Shown: one piece after another, positions 1 to 10,600 of the stretch | Layout: every line of letters begins with the position of its first letter | How positions within the stretch are numbered: the stretch's first letter is position 1 | From: Branchinecta lynchi | Taxonomy: Eukaryota; Arthropoda; Branchiopoda; Anostraca; Branchinectidae | Reading direction: 5' to 3' | Assembly (NCBI GenBank): GCA_023053575.1 | Contig: JAKZAP010000013.1 | Coordinates: forward strand, 4,164,001-4,228,000 | DNA: 64,000 nucleotides | Made by a program: the position numbers and the translations under genes | The notes under the pieces: generated by a model | What the model was told of the DNA's origin: nothing | What the model saw: the letters and a program-made list of their open reading frames with translations, nothing else | The model's database searches: none

Positions 1-476
1 AGATGGAGAAAATAACCTTTCCGAGCCGAAGGCATGGCCGGTTATGAAAAATGTCTGTCGAGCGCAGCGAGGTTGATATTTTTAAATGTCATTCGGCTTG
101 TTATTCCGATTTCAGCTGAGATGGATATTTATACTACCAACTATAATATTTTCGAACATGATTTTTGTTTAGGTAGTAGCCTATAGAATAGAATAGAATT
201 TATTGCACAAAAAGCCTGAGGCCATGGCAAAAATGGCTACTATAGGCTACTCAATCTTATCTGGTAGTACTACTTATTTGCTACTTTTATAAGGAGTTTG
301 CTAAGTGAATAATGGCAACCGTAGCCTACTGTAGACATGTGAAAATTACTACTGTTGCGACCCAGGGCATTTCTGTTCACAACAATACAATCTTCATCCA
401 ACACGATCTTTTACATCTGTGGCGAAGCAGATGCCATCTAGCGGCGGGCTTCTAGAGATATAATTAATCCGCTTAA
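1..476. other. 5' flank without a gene
   Basis: No open frame or RNA gene can be supported here. Apart from the LINE tail at 181-245 the sequence is AT-rich and unclassified. Confidence 0.5.
181..245 (-). mobile_element. LINE 3' end with TATTC tail
   Basis: Read on the minus strand, a short 3' untranslated piece (TTGCCATGGCCTCAGGC, then an AATAAA) runs into several TATTC units. The same end occurs in the opposite orientation at 862-930, and a related TATTC tail closes the LINE fragment at 30400-31083. Short-unit 3' tails of this kind are usual for non-LTR retrotransposons. No coding sequence is left. Confidence 0.6.
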
Positions 477-672
477 TGGTGGGTTTACACACTGCGTAAA
501 ATCCGAGCGTATGTTACGCACGTTTTGAGCTTGAAAAGATTTCTAGCAACACGGACGTATTTAGATACAAAACGGACCGATTTCTCAAATACGTCCGTAT
601 TGCTAGAAATGTTTTCCAGCTCAAAACGCGCGTAAAATACGCTCAGATTTTACGCAGTGTGTAAATTGACCA
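477..672. mobile_element. PIF/Harbinger-like MITE, copy 1
   Basis: A 196-bp foldback. The left end TGGTGGGTTTACACACTG is matched by the inverted right end CAGTGTGTAAATTGACCA, and both sides are flanked by TAA. The arms continue inward (GCGTAAAATC, then the TTTCTAGCAA region) so the whole element can fold. A 3-bp TAA target duplication is characteristic of PIF/Harbinger; the assignment rests on this and on the TTYACAC core shared with three other elements in the window. Confidence 0.7.
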
Positions 673-675
673 TAA

Positions 676-3600
676 GTCGGTGTTGCTACTGGTCGTAGCG
701 AGAAAGAATTCTGCGACCGGTTTCTTATCAGCAAATTCAAAATAAAGCATAAAAGTTGAGGCGTATAAACAAGAGGCTGGTAAGGTTCCTAAAAATAGCT
801 TTAGCCCACAGAGAGAATTTCCTTTAGTTTAGTTCTACTATTTCGTTCAAGCGTTCTCTTTTTTTTTTTTTTTTTAATCATTTTTGCCATGGCCTCAGGC
901 TTTTTGTGCAATAAATTCTATTATATTAAAAATATCACAGGTTTTTCCTGCCAAAAGCAACAGGTTCCGTCAGAAAAAGGGGCAAAACTAATCTGACCAC
1001 GTGGGACTGTTGATAATTAGAGCAAAATCAAGAAAAAGTCAGTGATAATTGCTCAATAGCTACCTTTTGGAAAGTAGAGGAAAACAAGTTGGATTAAGTT
1101 GAAAGTAATGTTGTTTCCGTTGACAAGTTGCATTTTCAGTGGAGATGTGATTGCTACAAGGTATAATTCAGGCAGATACCAATTTCGTTGATCTCTGTAG
1201 CATTCCCTTGCGTGTCATCGAAGAAGACAGAAGACATGGTGTAAGCACTTTTTGTCTCTCTCCCAGTTCGACCGATTTCTTGGACTCTTGACTAAAGAGT
1301 AAGAAGACATGCTGATTCTGTATGTCCCTTCGTTTGCCCACCGCATCAATTGATTGGAATTCGCTAAGTTTACAAAAACTGGGTTTAAGACCAAAAACTT
1401 CTCGGTGGAGCAAGGGTCCTCTTCAGGCTCAAGCCGGAAAATTCTTTCCAGCTAAGATGGATACTTATGGGCGGAATGTATGGGCGATTTGAAGTGCCGT
1501 ACTGTGGTGATACACAGGGGCGTCACTAGCCTTTTACCTTTGGGGGGGGGGACGTCCCATTTGTGCCGACGGACTCAAAAATGTGCCGAAAAAATTCTCT
1601 CAATGTGAAGATTCAGTAGGGTACAGCCGGAAGGACAAGTAGAAATTCGGTAAAAATAAAAGTTTTTTTCTGAGGTTGATTAGAGATTCGATATAGGGGT
1701 ATCAAACATGCCGAATCTACTTTTGAACTTTCTTTTCTGTGTAGATTAGGAACTCACCCCGGATCTGGCCAACAGCGGAAATTTGGCAGAAGTAATTTTT
1801 TCTAAGGACGATTAGAAGTTTATTATAGAAAAATACATGCTGAATCCAATAAAGAAAACTTTACTTTTTGACCTGACAATGGAACTGGACCGAATTTGGC
1901 GAATCCGAGAAATTCGATAGAACTAAAAGTTTAGGCAGAAGTCCTGCAGAGCTTTCATTTGAGCCAATATCGGATCTACGTTTCTTTCAGCGAACCAGGC
2001 GTTTAGCTCTAATCTGCGAAAAAACCCAGCACTTTTACTCTATGTAAACAAATGTTAACTATGTTAACATGTTAACTATGTTAACAAATGTCGGACTAGA
2101 ACATTTAATAGATTTCCGACTGGCAGTAGTATCATCCGGTCGTAATATGACCACGTCTAGGCAATCTGACGTAGGGACAAACAACATATTTACGGGATGA
2201 GGAGAAGACAGAAGACCTTGAAGACCCGAGCGTCTGGATAAGGAATTGGACAACTATTCATCTCTGGGATTCTATTCAAACATTTAGTCTTGTTTTAAAG
2301 ACGGTAATACGACCCGAACTCTTGTACTATCAGCAGAGCGTTGTAAACTCCTGATAGGAAGATCATTGGCACTACTACAACAAAGCAGGCCCAATTTATA
2401 TTTCTGAACTGCAGGAGGATGCAAGTGGCTTTTTGCAAGGACGCGCGACGAAAAGATTAGTTGATATACGGTAGGCAGGTTTGGGTTTTGACTTGAACAG
2501 TCTTCGTTAGTTAGCATCCTGCCGTCCTACAGCGTAGAATCTTGGGCCTTGAAGAACTCAACCACTCTCACTTTCGTGGTAATTTGGGCGGAACGTTTGT
2601 TGACAAGAATTTTGAATTTTTATGGATTTCGGACACTGATAAAACAGTAGTGATCATTGACTTTGTGGTGACAGTGGCTAATTTGTGCAAATTTGGGTTT
2701 ACGTAGCCCTCTTTCTGAAAAAGATTTGGCACAGCCTTCGGCTCTGGAAATAAATTCTACAAGATACTTTACAGGTGAGGAATAGTATTTATTTACTGAA
2801 CTCTTACGCAAGGCCAAATTATTCTCAAAAGTTTGAGCGCTGCCCAGCCCTCCCCCTTCAAAAAAAAATGCAGATGTCTCCGTGTGCAAGATCATGTATG
2901 GATTTTTGACGCTAATAGGCTAAACGGTGACGATCCTATCTTTGTGGTTAGAGCTAAGTCCCATCACGTCACGTTTTGGGGCCACTCCTTTTGACAGGAC
3001 ATGAACCAGGGCTCGGTTCGTTGTTCTATCGTGTGCAGTTCCAGTCAACTCTATGATGCGATTGGTCAAAGTTTTCGATCCACCCCTTGCGTGGTCTTCC
3101 TCGTGGTCGGGATCAATCATCCTTTGTGGTAACGGTGACTGATTCTTGCACTATTTTGGCTGACTAGATTATTTACCCACCACTATAAGCGGCAGTAAGT
3201 GCCAATTGCCGTCTGAAAGTCCGCATACTGTCTTCAAAGTTGGAAACAATCTCGTCCAGATCCCAGGGGAGGCTAAGAGACCCTGAATCAGATTTGTATC
3301 TTCCGACAGTCAGTCTTCCTAGCCTTCGTATCAACAGTAAACATGGCAATTCTCTCGTCAGCCATTGCAAGGATCATTGTAATTTGTTTACGGTTCTTGT
3401 TCACACTTGATCAGATCAAGAATAAACAAGACCTAATCCATTCTTGATTACATCCATGATTACAACTGTTTATCATACCATGGGGGATTCCAAGCAGATC
3501 GGATTCGAACATACCTATCTAAGGGGTAGGCACTCAGTATACCTGCGCGGAACTCTCTGCCTCGAAGTCTAGGGGTTGCATGGTCTCAGAAGCAGCCAAC

Positions 3601-4199
3601 TGAGATCGCAGCTTGTTACTCTGCAAGAATTCAGGCTGAATTAAAATCTTCTTCTTCTTTAAAAGTACCAAAAGTGGATTTGACATTCCGGGGAATGAGT
3701 CGACCACCGATCGTAAAAACAAATACACAAAACAAAGAGCTGAAAGCTCATTCGGCGCTTGTAAGGGTAGTTGGCATGTCTATGAGCGAAGGTTCTTAGT
3801 GTGAAAGTCTGATGGCTCTTGCTAGACCATTCGACCCCCCCCACCCCCACCGCCCAAGTGGCCGGATATGCAGCGGATAAGGACCTACAAATTGTATGTC
3901 TAGGCATCTAATGGACAGATATTTCCACTTTGGGAAAGGTAGAACGAATTAATTAATCTTCTCATGGGCGGTTACCTATCATGATGGGTTATTATGTAAT
4001 TTAGCAATAAAATAATCTAATCTAATAATACATAGCAAGGTATAGAATTTTCAACTTTGAGACTGGATTGTGGGTTTTAAGTGAAAGTTACGAACTTCTA
4101 AGTACTTGAAAACGATTTTACAACCGTTTCTTGACTGATAAATCACACTTTTGGAACAAACTTTAGTCGGAAATGTGTTCTAGAAGGCTTCAAAGTCTT
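676..4199. other. Repeat-derived flank, no supported gene
   Basis: Contains a LINE end (862-930), a strongly decayed copy of the GGGATCCC family tandem module (about 1620-2060), a cluster of GTTAAC palindromes (2047-2090) and several short minus-strand open frames between 2620 and 3900. The minus-strand frames at 3173-3370 and 3534-3728 look protein-like in composition but match no family I know, and nothing joins them. Confidence 0.4.
862..930 (+). mobile_element. LINE 3' end, plus orientation
   Basis: Same 3' untranslated segment as 181-245 (TTGCCATGGCCTCAGGC, then CAATAAATTC) in the opposite orientation, preceded by a T run. Only the extreme 3' end remains. Confidence 0.55.
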
Positions 4200-4870
4200 A
4201 CTATAGACCACTAAAAGGGATATCTATTCAACACAAATAAAACTTTAACTTTTAACAATTTTCCGGTTTTGGCCGGATTCCGGGCGAACTACGTAGAAAT
4301 TGTTGTTCACATAAATGTTCAGCCTCTCTTCTTGTCCTACACCGAACATTTAATCAACTCCAAATAAAACTTTTAATTTTAACAAACTTTCCGGTTTTTG
4401 CCGGATTCCGGGCGAACTACTTGTCCGCCAAGAAAATGGTTTTCACCATCGTGTTCAGCATGTCTTCTTTCCCCTAAATCGAACATCTAATCAACTTCAA
4501 ATAAAACTTTTCCTTCCAACAAACTTTCCGGTGTTGGTCAGATTCCGGATGAACTACTTGTCCGAAGACAAAATGGTTTTCACCATCGTGTTCAACATGT
4601 TTTCTTACCCCATAATCGACTATCACATTAGCTGTTTCAAAATATTTTTTTGCCCCTTAATTTCACCCCCCACCCCTAAATGTAGGGCTACAAAACACAT
4701 CTACGAACTTGACAGGTCCGACGACCCAACAAATCCTCACACCAATTTTCGTCAAACTTTCTCATTCCTTTCGAGAGTTATCGTTCTTACAGACGGACAA
4801 CTTTTGCGATGTCATAGGTATCCCTCCACTTTTACGTTTTGGGATCCCAAAACCCGACATTCCCGATTAA
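4200..4870 (-). repeat. GGGATCCC family repeat, copy 1
   Basis: Contains about three tandem units of 120-135 bp. Each unit has TCTAATCAACTTC, a run of AAAACTTT, TTTCCGGTTTTGGCCGG and TTCACCATCGTGTTCAGC. One side ends in GTCATAGGTATCCCTCC followed by GGGATCCCAAAA. Further copies lie at 21625-22345, 33765-34445 and 54355-55245. No coding capacity; the class is unknown to me. Confidence 0.65.
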
Positions 4871-5092
4871 ACTTTGCTTGAAAACTTCGTTGAATCAGTC
4901 AGAAAGGGTCGTGAAAACGCTTACTAAACTTAACAGACGCCCACAAGTCAGTATCAAAGTTGAGAATCCTATGCCTCGAAATGGTGATTTTTTGTTTGCA
5001 ATTTTTCTGTCTTCGTCGGGTACGGTGCAAGGTCTCCACACCAGGTTTCGTGTTTTCGACCGCGAATTTTTTTTTTCGAAGACGTCGCTGAT

Positions 5093-5590
5093 AGTTTCAG
5101 CAGGTCATGCGCAACAGATAACGCTTCTGATATTATCTGTTATGTTTGAAAACGTTATGCATGAAATGTGCATAACAGGCTTTGTTAGGAAGAACCAAAA
5201 AAGATCTACTGACTTTATTCCTTATCGTCATGATGTCGGAAAACTCAGCAGATTGGCGGTTTTTCGGTTCTTCCTGATGGTAACGCTTATTATTCATAAC
5301 ATTTTGAAACACAACAGATAACATCCGAAGTGTTATCTGTCACGCATTCTTTATTGAAACCGCGCATCCTCGTGCAGGCCCGTATCCATGAATTTATTTG
5401 GGGGGGGGGGGGGGGGGGGGGTTTGCCTGCTGGTCGGGCAAAAAAGTACAAAAAACACACAGATCACAGGGAAAAGCCTATAATCGTTCTTTTTGCATGT
5501 TTCGGGGGGGGGGGGAGGGGGCTTTCAACCCCCTACCCCCCTGGGTATGGCCTTGTCCTCGTGTTATCTGTTATGACACTTCTGACAGCG
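5093..5590 (-). mobile_element. CACTGTCAG foldback MITE, interrupted
   Basis: Member of a roughly 340-bp foldback family whose ends read CACTGTCAGAAGTTTCATAA and whose arms carry repeated AACAGATAACA. The body here is reversed relative to 12690-13039. The left end has decayed, and the right arm is split by the hAT-like element at 5375-5555. Confidence 0.75.
5375..5555 (+). mobile_element. G-run hAT-like MITE, copy 1
   Basis: Ends CAGGCCCGTATCC and GGGTATGGCCTTG form imperfect terminal inverted repeats. They are flanked by an exact 8-bp duplication TCCTCGTG (5367-5374 and 5556-5563). A long G run follows the left end and a C-rich stretch precedes the right end. An 8-bp duplication is diagnostic of hAT-type insertion. 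It is inserted in the arm of the MITE at 5093-5590, so it is younger than that element. Confidence 0.88.
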
Positions 5591-6151
5591 TATCACGGTG
5601 AATGCCGCAAGTTCGGGAATGCTCGGCCCTCTACCATAACACTTGTAATCATTGCATGAAATTGGCTTAATGCACCCGAAGCATAGCCTTGAAGGGGTGG
5701 GTTGTTGAACGCTTGAGCCTATGGACGGGTTTTTGCTCTCTCGGATTCACCTCATTGAGGTTGACCATCTCCTTAGTTTACCTAGAAACTTGTCGCGGAA
5801 GGATCAAACGAAATTCTGGAACTGAAGTTCGCATCCAAGTCTATTTTCGTCTTCGGTGAGTGATAGGTACACATTTTGAAGAGGGTTGGCGTGACAAGCT
5901 AGTAGGGTGACAGAAGAGAGTCGAATTGCTGACCCACGGTTCGTGATCTTGTACTTTTATCAGTGTTTACAAAGTGGAAATGACGAAGGTCGACGATATT
6001 CTGTCCTGAAATGTCGACTACCCCTCATTGTCTACTAAGAAGACCTGCTCCATTATCTGGAACGACAATCACTTTCTAAAGTAATAGCTTGGACTCAACG
6101 ATAGCGTGTCTTTCGCGGTTTACCAAAGAATAAATTACGAAATTCATGAGA
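5591..6151. other. Unclassified spacer
   Basis: No gene, RNA or recognisable repeat seen. Confidence 0.4.
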
Positions 6152-6487
6152 ATTTTGACATTCATACTGAACTTGGATGAACGTGTAAAGTTTAGATTCA
6201 CGGGAATCATAGCGTTTCGACGTCAGTCGTTAACGGCCAATCTATTTTTGTCCAACAATGTGATTTTGACATTCATACTGCCTGGACATGCATGAACGTG
6301 TTAAGTTTAAATCCACAGGTATCGTAGCGTTTCGACCTCAGTCCTTAATGGCCAATCTATTTTTGTCCGACAATGAGATTTTGACATTCATACTGCGTGA
6401 ACTTGCATGAACCTGTTAAGTTTAAATCCACAGGTATCGTAGCGTTTCGACGTCAGTAGTCAACGGCCAAACTATTTTTGTCCAACA
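6152..6487. repeat. Three tandem units of about 112 bp
   Basis: The phrase ATTTTGACATTCATACTG recurs near 6152, 6263 and 6378, each time followed by a GCGTTTCGACGTCAGT segment and GGCCAATCTATTTTTGTCC. Non-coding. Confidence 0.8.
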
Positions 6488-6592
6488 AAAGTCGAAGTGA
6501 CGAGTGTTTCCAGGATTAAGGATTCAACAACTTTACTAAAAAAAAAAGTACATACCCTAAAAACCGACTCAAGTTTCATCTCTGACAGACAA
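6463..6592 (+). repeat. 130-bp direct repeat, left copy
   Basis: Nearly identical to 7322-7450, from ACGGCCAAACTATTTTTGTC to the GACAGACAA segment. The two copies bracket about 730 bp upstream of the first coding exon, so the intervening DNA or one copy arose by duplication. Confidence 0.8.
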
Positions 6593-7049
6593 AATGTCTG
6601 CCAGAAATTTATTCCTTTGTATAAAAATTGCACAATTTTCTGAATTTGTCAATGAATTTCCAAACAATTATAAAATCGAGTTTGATCTCGTTCCATCAAC
6701 TGCTTTGATCAACAATACAGAATTTTTTGACAGATTATTTTCTTGTTGAATTATCCAAACATAGTCTTAGAACCGGGTTTTAGTAAAGTGTCGGGTAAAA
6801 CATCGTTCGTGACGGTAGGTGTGGAAGGGCACCGGCGAGGATACACCATCACACGTTTGTATATGGCCCTCGGCTTCCAAAATACAATAAACTATCTATC
6901 TATCTATAGGCTAGGTATTATTGCTAGCATTTATTCCTCAATAAATTCAGATTCTTTGGCATAATATAACAGCAGTTAAGTTATAACGTTTTATGTACAC
7001 ATGTACAACTATCATCCAAAAACAACATTCTAGCAATGTATTTATTATT

Positions 7050-7180
7050 CAAACAATGTTTATAACGGATACGTCAGCTATGATTCTTCATCAGCGATAT
7101 TTCGGCCCTTCTTGTAACTATCGCTGCTGAAGAATTATAGCTGACGTATCCGTTATAAACATTGTTTGAATAAATGTTTC
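7050..7180. repeat. Foldback fragment, ATCCGTTATAAAC ends
   Basis: Inverted halves AACAATGTTTATAACGGAT and ATCCGTTATAAACATTGTT surround GATATTTCGGCCCTTCTTG. The words ACGTATCCGTT and TTTCGGCCCTTCTTGGC also occur in longer relatives at 21041-21612, 22375-22460 and 22560-22640. Confidence 0.6.
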
Positions 7181-7321
7181 AAAGTCAGCTTGGGCTCAAA
7201 GAGTATTTAATGTATTTATTATGTGAGCGACTCGTTTCTTCGGAAGGTTATGGTTGGGTTTTTGCAGGTTATGGTCTTTAGCCGGAATAAAGCTGTAACG
7301 ATCATTCAAAAAGTGAAATCT

Positions 7322-7450
7322 ACGGCCAAACTATTTTTGTCCAACAAAAGTCGAATTGACGACTGTTTCCAGGATTAAGGATTCAACAACTTTACTAAAA
7401 AGAAAGTACATACCCAAAAAACTGACTCAAGTTTTATCTCTGGCAGACAA
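7322..7450 (+). repeat. 130-bp direct repeat, right copy
   Basis: Second copy of 6463-6592, ending about 60 bp upstream of the acceptor of the first coding exon. It may lie in an intron or in the promoter-proximal region of the protease gene. Confidence 0.8.
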
Positions 7451-7509
7451 TCTATCTTCTCAAGTTCTCCGAAAGTCCTCGATAGCATTTTATGAAACTG
7501 TCTTTGCAG

Positions 7510-7530
7510 GTTGAGTGGGTTGATCCTGCC
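7510..7530 (+). other. Leader and acceptor of the first coding exon
   Basis: TCTTTGCAG at 7501-7509 is a good 3' splice site and is followed by a 21-nt leader before a strong start context (GCCATGG at 7528-7534). The in-frame ATG at 7492 lies upstream of this acceptor, so 7531 is preferred. This implies at least one non-coding 5' exon that I could not locate. An unspliced leader starting further upstream is the alternative. Confidence 0.55.
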
Positions 7531-7675
7531 ATGGGGGATGTCCGATGGCCACCGTCACGAAGCAAGCAGACCCTGAGTGGTCACGTGACGGCTATACTGG
7601 CCATTGCTTTCCTGTCATGTCTAGTCAACGGTCAGACAGGAGTTCGCCCTCTGCAACCTTCAGGAAGACATATTG
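7531..7675 (+). CDS. Sb: Stubble-like exon 1: N-terminal tail and membrane anchor
   Basis: Encodes residues 1-48 plus the first base of codon 49 (phase 1). A basic, polar start ([13 protein letters not shown]) is followed by a hydrophobic stretch ([14 protein letters not shown], about residues 19-33) and then polar stem sequence. This fits the signal-anchor of a type II membrane protein, though 15 residues is short and a cleaved signal peptide is possible. The donor is ATTG/GTAAAT at 7676. The ATG at 7531 sits in GCCATGG and follows a good acceptor. Intron 1 is 7.3 kb and starts with a foldback MITE 120 bp downstream. Confidence 0.88.
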
Positions 7676-10600
7676 GTAAATATTTAGAGCGTGTGACCTG
7701 CAGGACTTGCTTCCTTTTAAGATCCAACCGTATTCTTAAAGCAGAGCTGACAACCTTCGTTGTTTATAATGTTACTTCTCGGTAACGGTAACCGGTTTGC
7801 GTTTTTGCAGATACCATGGTATCTGATACCACGGTCAAAAGTCGTTTTTGCATTTACCGTGGTATATGATACCGCGGTCAAAAGGTTCTTGCAGTTATCG
7901 TGGTATCTTGCCAGATCTGATATCTGATATTCAGATACCACGGTCCGACCGTGGTAACATCGTGGTATCTGAAAAAGTCATCTCACTTTCACCTTCACCA
8001 ACAACAGAGCCTAGGATTTAGTCAAATTGGCTGGAAAGAAGTTTGGCACTTAGGTGATGTGACTGAATATCAGTTTTTCTTTTGGGATGACTTCGAACTG
8101 CAATTATCGTTTTTGAAGAGCAACCGTGGTAACAGATACCATGGTATCTGCAGGCAACAAGTCGTTGCCTATGGTCGGCGCGAGTTCCACGTATCGATCG
8201 TATTGTCTGTGGTCTGGCTTTTGCTAGTTCGGGTACTTTCTGATACGCTATAGAATTCAATTTTCAATCACGTATCCAATCATAGAAATTTTTGTTCTAG
8301 ATGTAGTTCTTTTGATGTTCAAACAACATCCGACCAAGGTGTGGGGGGGGGGGGGGGGTACCGGAAATCCTGTGACACAGGTGACTGTCTTAGGATGAGT
8401 GGAGAGATTGGAATAACTTGGACGGTACAAAGGTTGGGCGTGGGGATGCGGATCCCGGAAACTTTTGACATGCATGAGGACCGAATGGGATAAGCAGTTT
8501 GGACAAAACTTGGACGCTACAAAGGTAATATGCCACAGATGTGCTATTTTGAGATCCATGTCGGATCCGACCTCGATGGGCGAAGTTCGAACGGGGTGCC
8601 GGATAATGATCGGTGGTAAGAGCAGATGCGCCAGATGTTCCATTTCTAGGTCCGAACCACAACTAGGTGCGGTGGGGAGTTGGAAGGGATTTTAGACACT
8701 CTCAGCCGAATTCACCTTTTGATCTGAAAACTTTTCAACCTATTCATAACCGTCGGGCAATGAGGTTCATCCGTAAACTTCTGGTTTTGTTAGTAACTCG
8801 ACCTCAATCGTGCTGTCAACTGTCCATGTGCTAACTTCCGTTCAAATATCTCATCCGCTCGGGAGTAAGTGTGGTCGCAGGAATAGGGGCAGGCTTGTGA
8901 TATCGTAGACAGTTCTCACTTTCACTTGGGATATCAAAAAGATGCTCTAACGATAAATATTTCCAAAAATCTTCGTCTGAGGCGCCTTTCGCAGTATTCT
9001 CTCTTTAGTGGATTAGCGCCAGTGGACTGGAATATAAAGGCTTGAGCCCTTGTTCCATATGCCTGCGAGGGTGTGGGACACTAAAACATATGTCTGGCTA
9101 ATTCCGAAAAGCTCAAGAATTATTCTGATTAGAAAGAATGGACAAGAATTTCAAGAAACACGAATACCGATTTTTTTTTAAAATTAAGCAAGATATCGTT
9201 GGTAATAACAGCAGTCCCAGTCATTTCAAGTTTTGCTGAAAGGGTGAAGGAATCTTCTAGCCACTGCAAAATGGATTTGGTTTGAGGATTGTAATAGAAG
9301 GGGGTAAGAGTAGGTGGTTGCGGGCTCTACCCTCCGATACTTAACAGCCAGGGACGGGTTCATGCGGTTTGGATTCGGAATATATTACAAGGGTTTGAGC
9401 CCTATAAAAAGCAAGGATTTTTGTGTCAAATACTCGAAATTTTTCAGTGGCTAGAAGACGCCTTCACCCTTCCAGCAAATTTTGAAATGACTGGGACTGC
9501 TGTTCTTACCAACGATATTTTGCTTAATTTAAAAAGAATGGGTATTCGTGTTTCTTGAAATTCTTGTCCATTCTTTCTAATCAGAATAATTCTTGAGCTT
9601 TTTCGGAATTAGCCAGTCATATGTTTTAGTGTCCCCCACCCTCGCAGGCATATGGAACGGATTTGAGGCTAAATACGTCGAAAATTTATTTAAGAGTCCT
9701 TGAAATGTATTCGAGAATCCCTTAAATGTCTTGGAGGAATTGGTGTTTGTATTCGAGAATCGACGAAAAGGTTTCAAGATTTGTTTAGGTCTTAGAGAAA
9801 TTACAAAAAGGATTCGAGAAAAGATAAGAGTAGGCTATTCGAGAACTTATAAATTGTATTTGGCATTTAAAATGAAATAAGTAACTCCAGAATGACACAA
9901 ATGTATTCGAGAATGACAAAAATACATTCGAGAATTTAGAAAATAAAAGATCTCGAGTGCATTTACGTCATTCTAGAATCTAATTTCAGTTAAAATGTCA
10001 GATATTTTTAACACATTCTCGAATACTTTTTTTAGTTTTACGAAGACTTAGAATAACAAGAGCTAGGAGCTCATATGGCACTTGTTACGAGTAGGCACGG
10101 ATCGGTTATGTCAATGATGTATCTAGTGTTTGCTAGGTGTCTTCCCACCAATTTTCATCTCGATCCCTCCACTCATAGTGTTTTCCAACATTTCCGGTTG
10201 CCCCCTCCAGCTTCCACAAAAGTCACCGGATCCGGTCCGGATTTTAAGTGGGTCGTCTGAGGCATGAGGTCTTTCGAAATATCAAGTTTCATCGAGATAC
10301 GGTCACCCGTTCAAAAGTTATAAATACATCAATATTCCGGATCCCCCCTCCCTCCACTCCCCCCACAGTGCCCGAACCGGCTCGGTTATGTCAATGATGT
10401 ATCTAGTGTTTGCTAGGTGTCTTCCCACCAAGTTTCATCTCGATCCCCCCACTCATAGCGTTTCCCAAGATTTCCGGTTGCCCCCTCCAGCCCCCCCCCC
10501 CAAAAGTCACTGGACCCGGTCCGGATTTTAAGTGGGTTGTCTGAGGAATGAGGTCTTTCCAAATATCAAGTTTCATCGAGATCCGATCACCCGTTCAAAA

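Noticed and set aside
4531..5321. 116- and 160-codon plus-strand frames
   Set aside because: They run through the GGGATCCC family repeat and into a MITE arm, so they are repeat by-products.
6152..6487. Regular repeats considered as a CRISPR array
   Set aside because: The 112-bp units are contiguous tandem repeats without unique spacers, and the window is eukaryotic.
7492..7530. In-frame ATG at 7492 as the protease start
   Set aside because: It lies upstream of a good splice acceptor (7501-7509), and the downstream ATG at 7531 has a stronger start context; kept only as an alternative.
8465..8695. 76-codon plus-strand frame with several cysteines
   Set aside because: Lies in a decayed copy of the G-rich modular repeat; cysteine spacing fits no domain.
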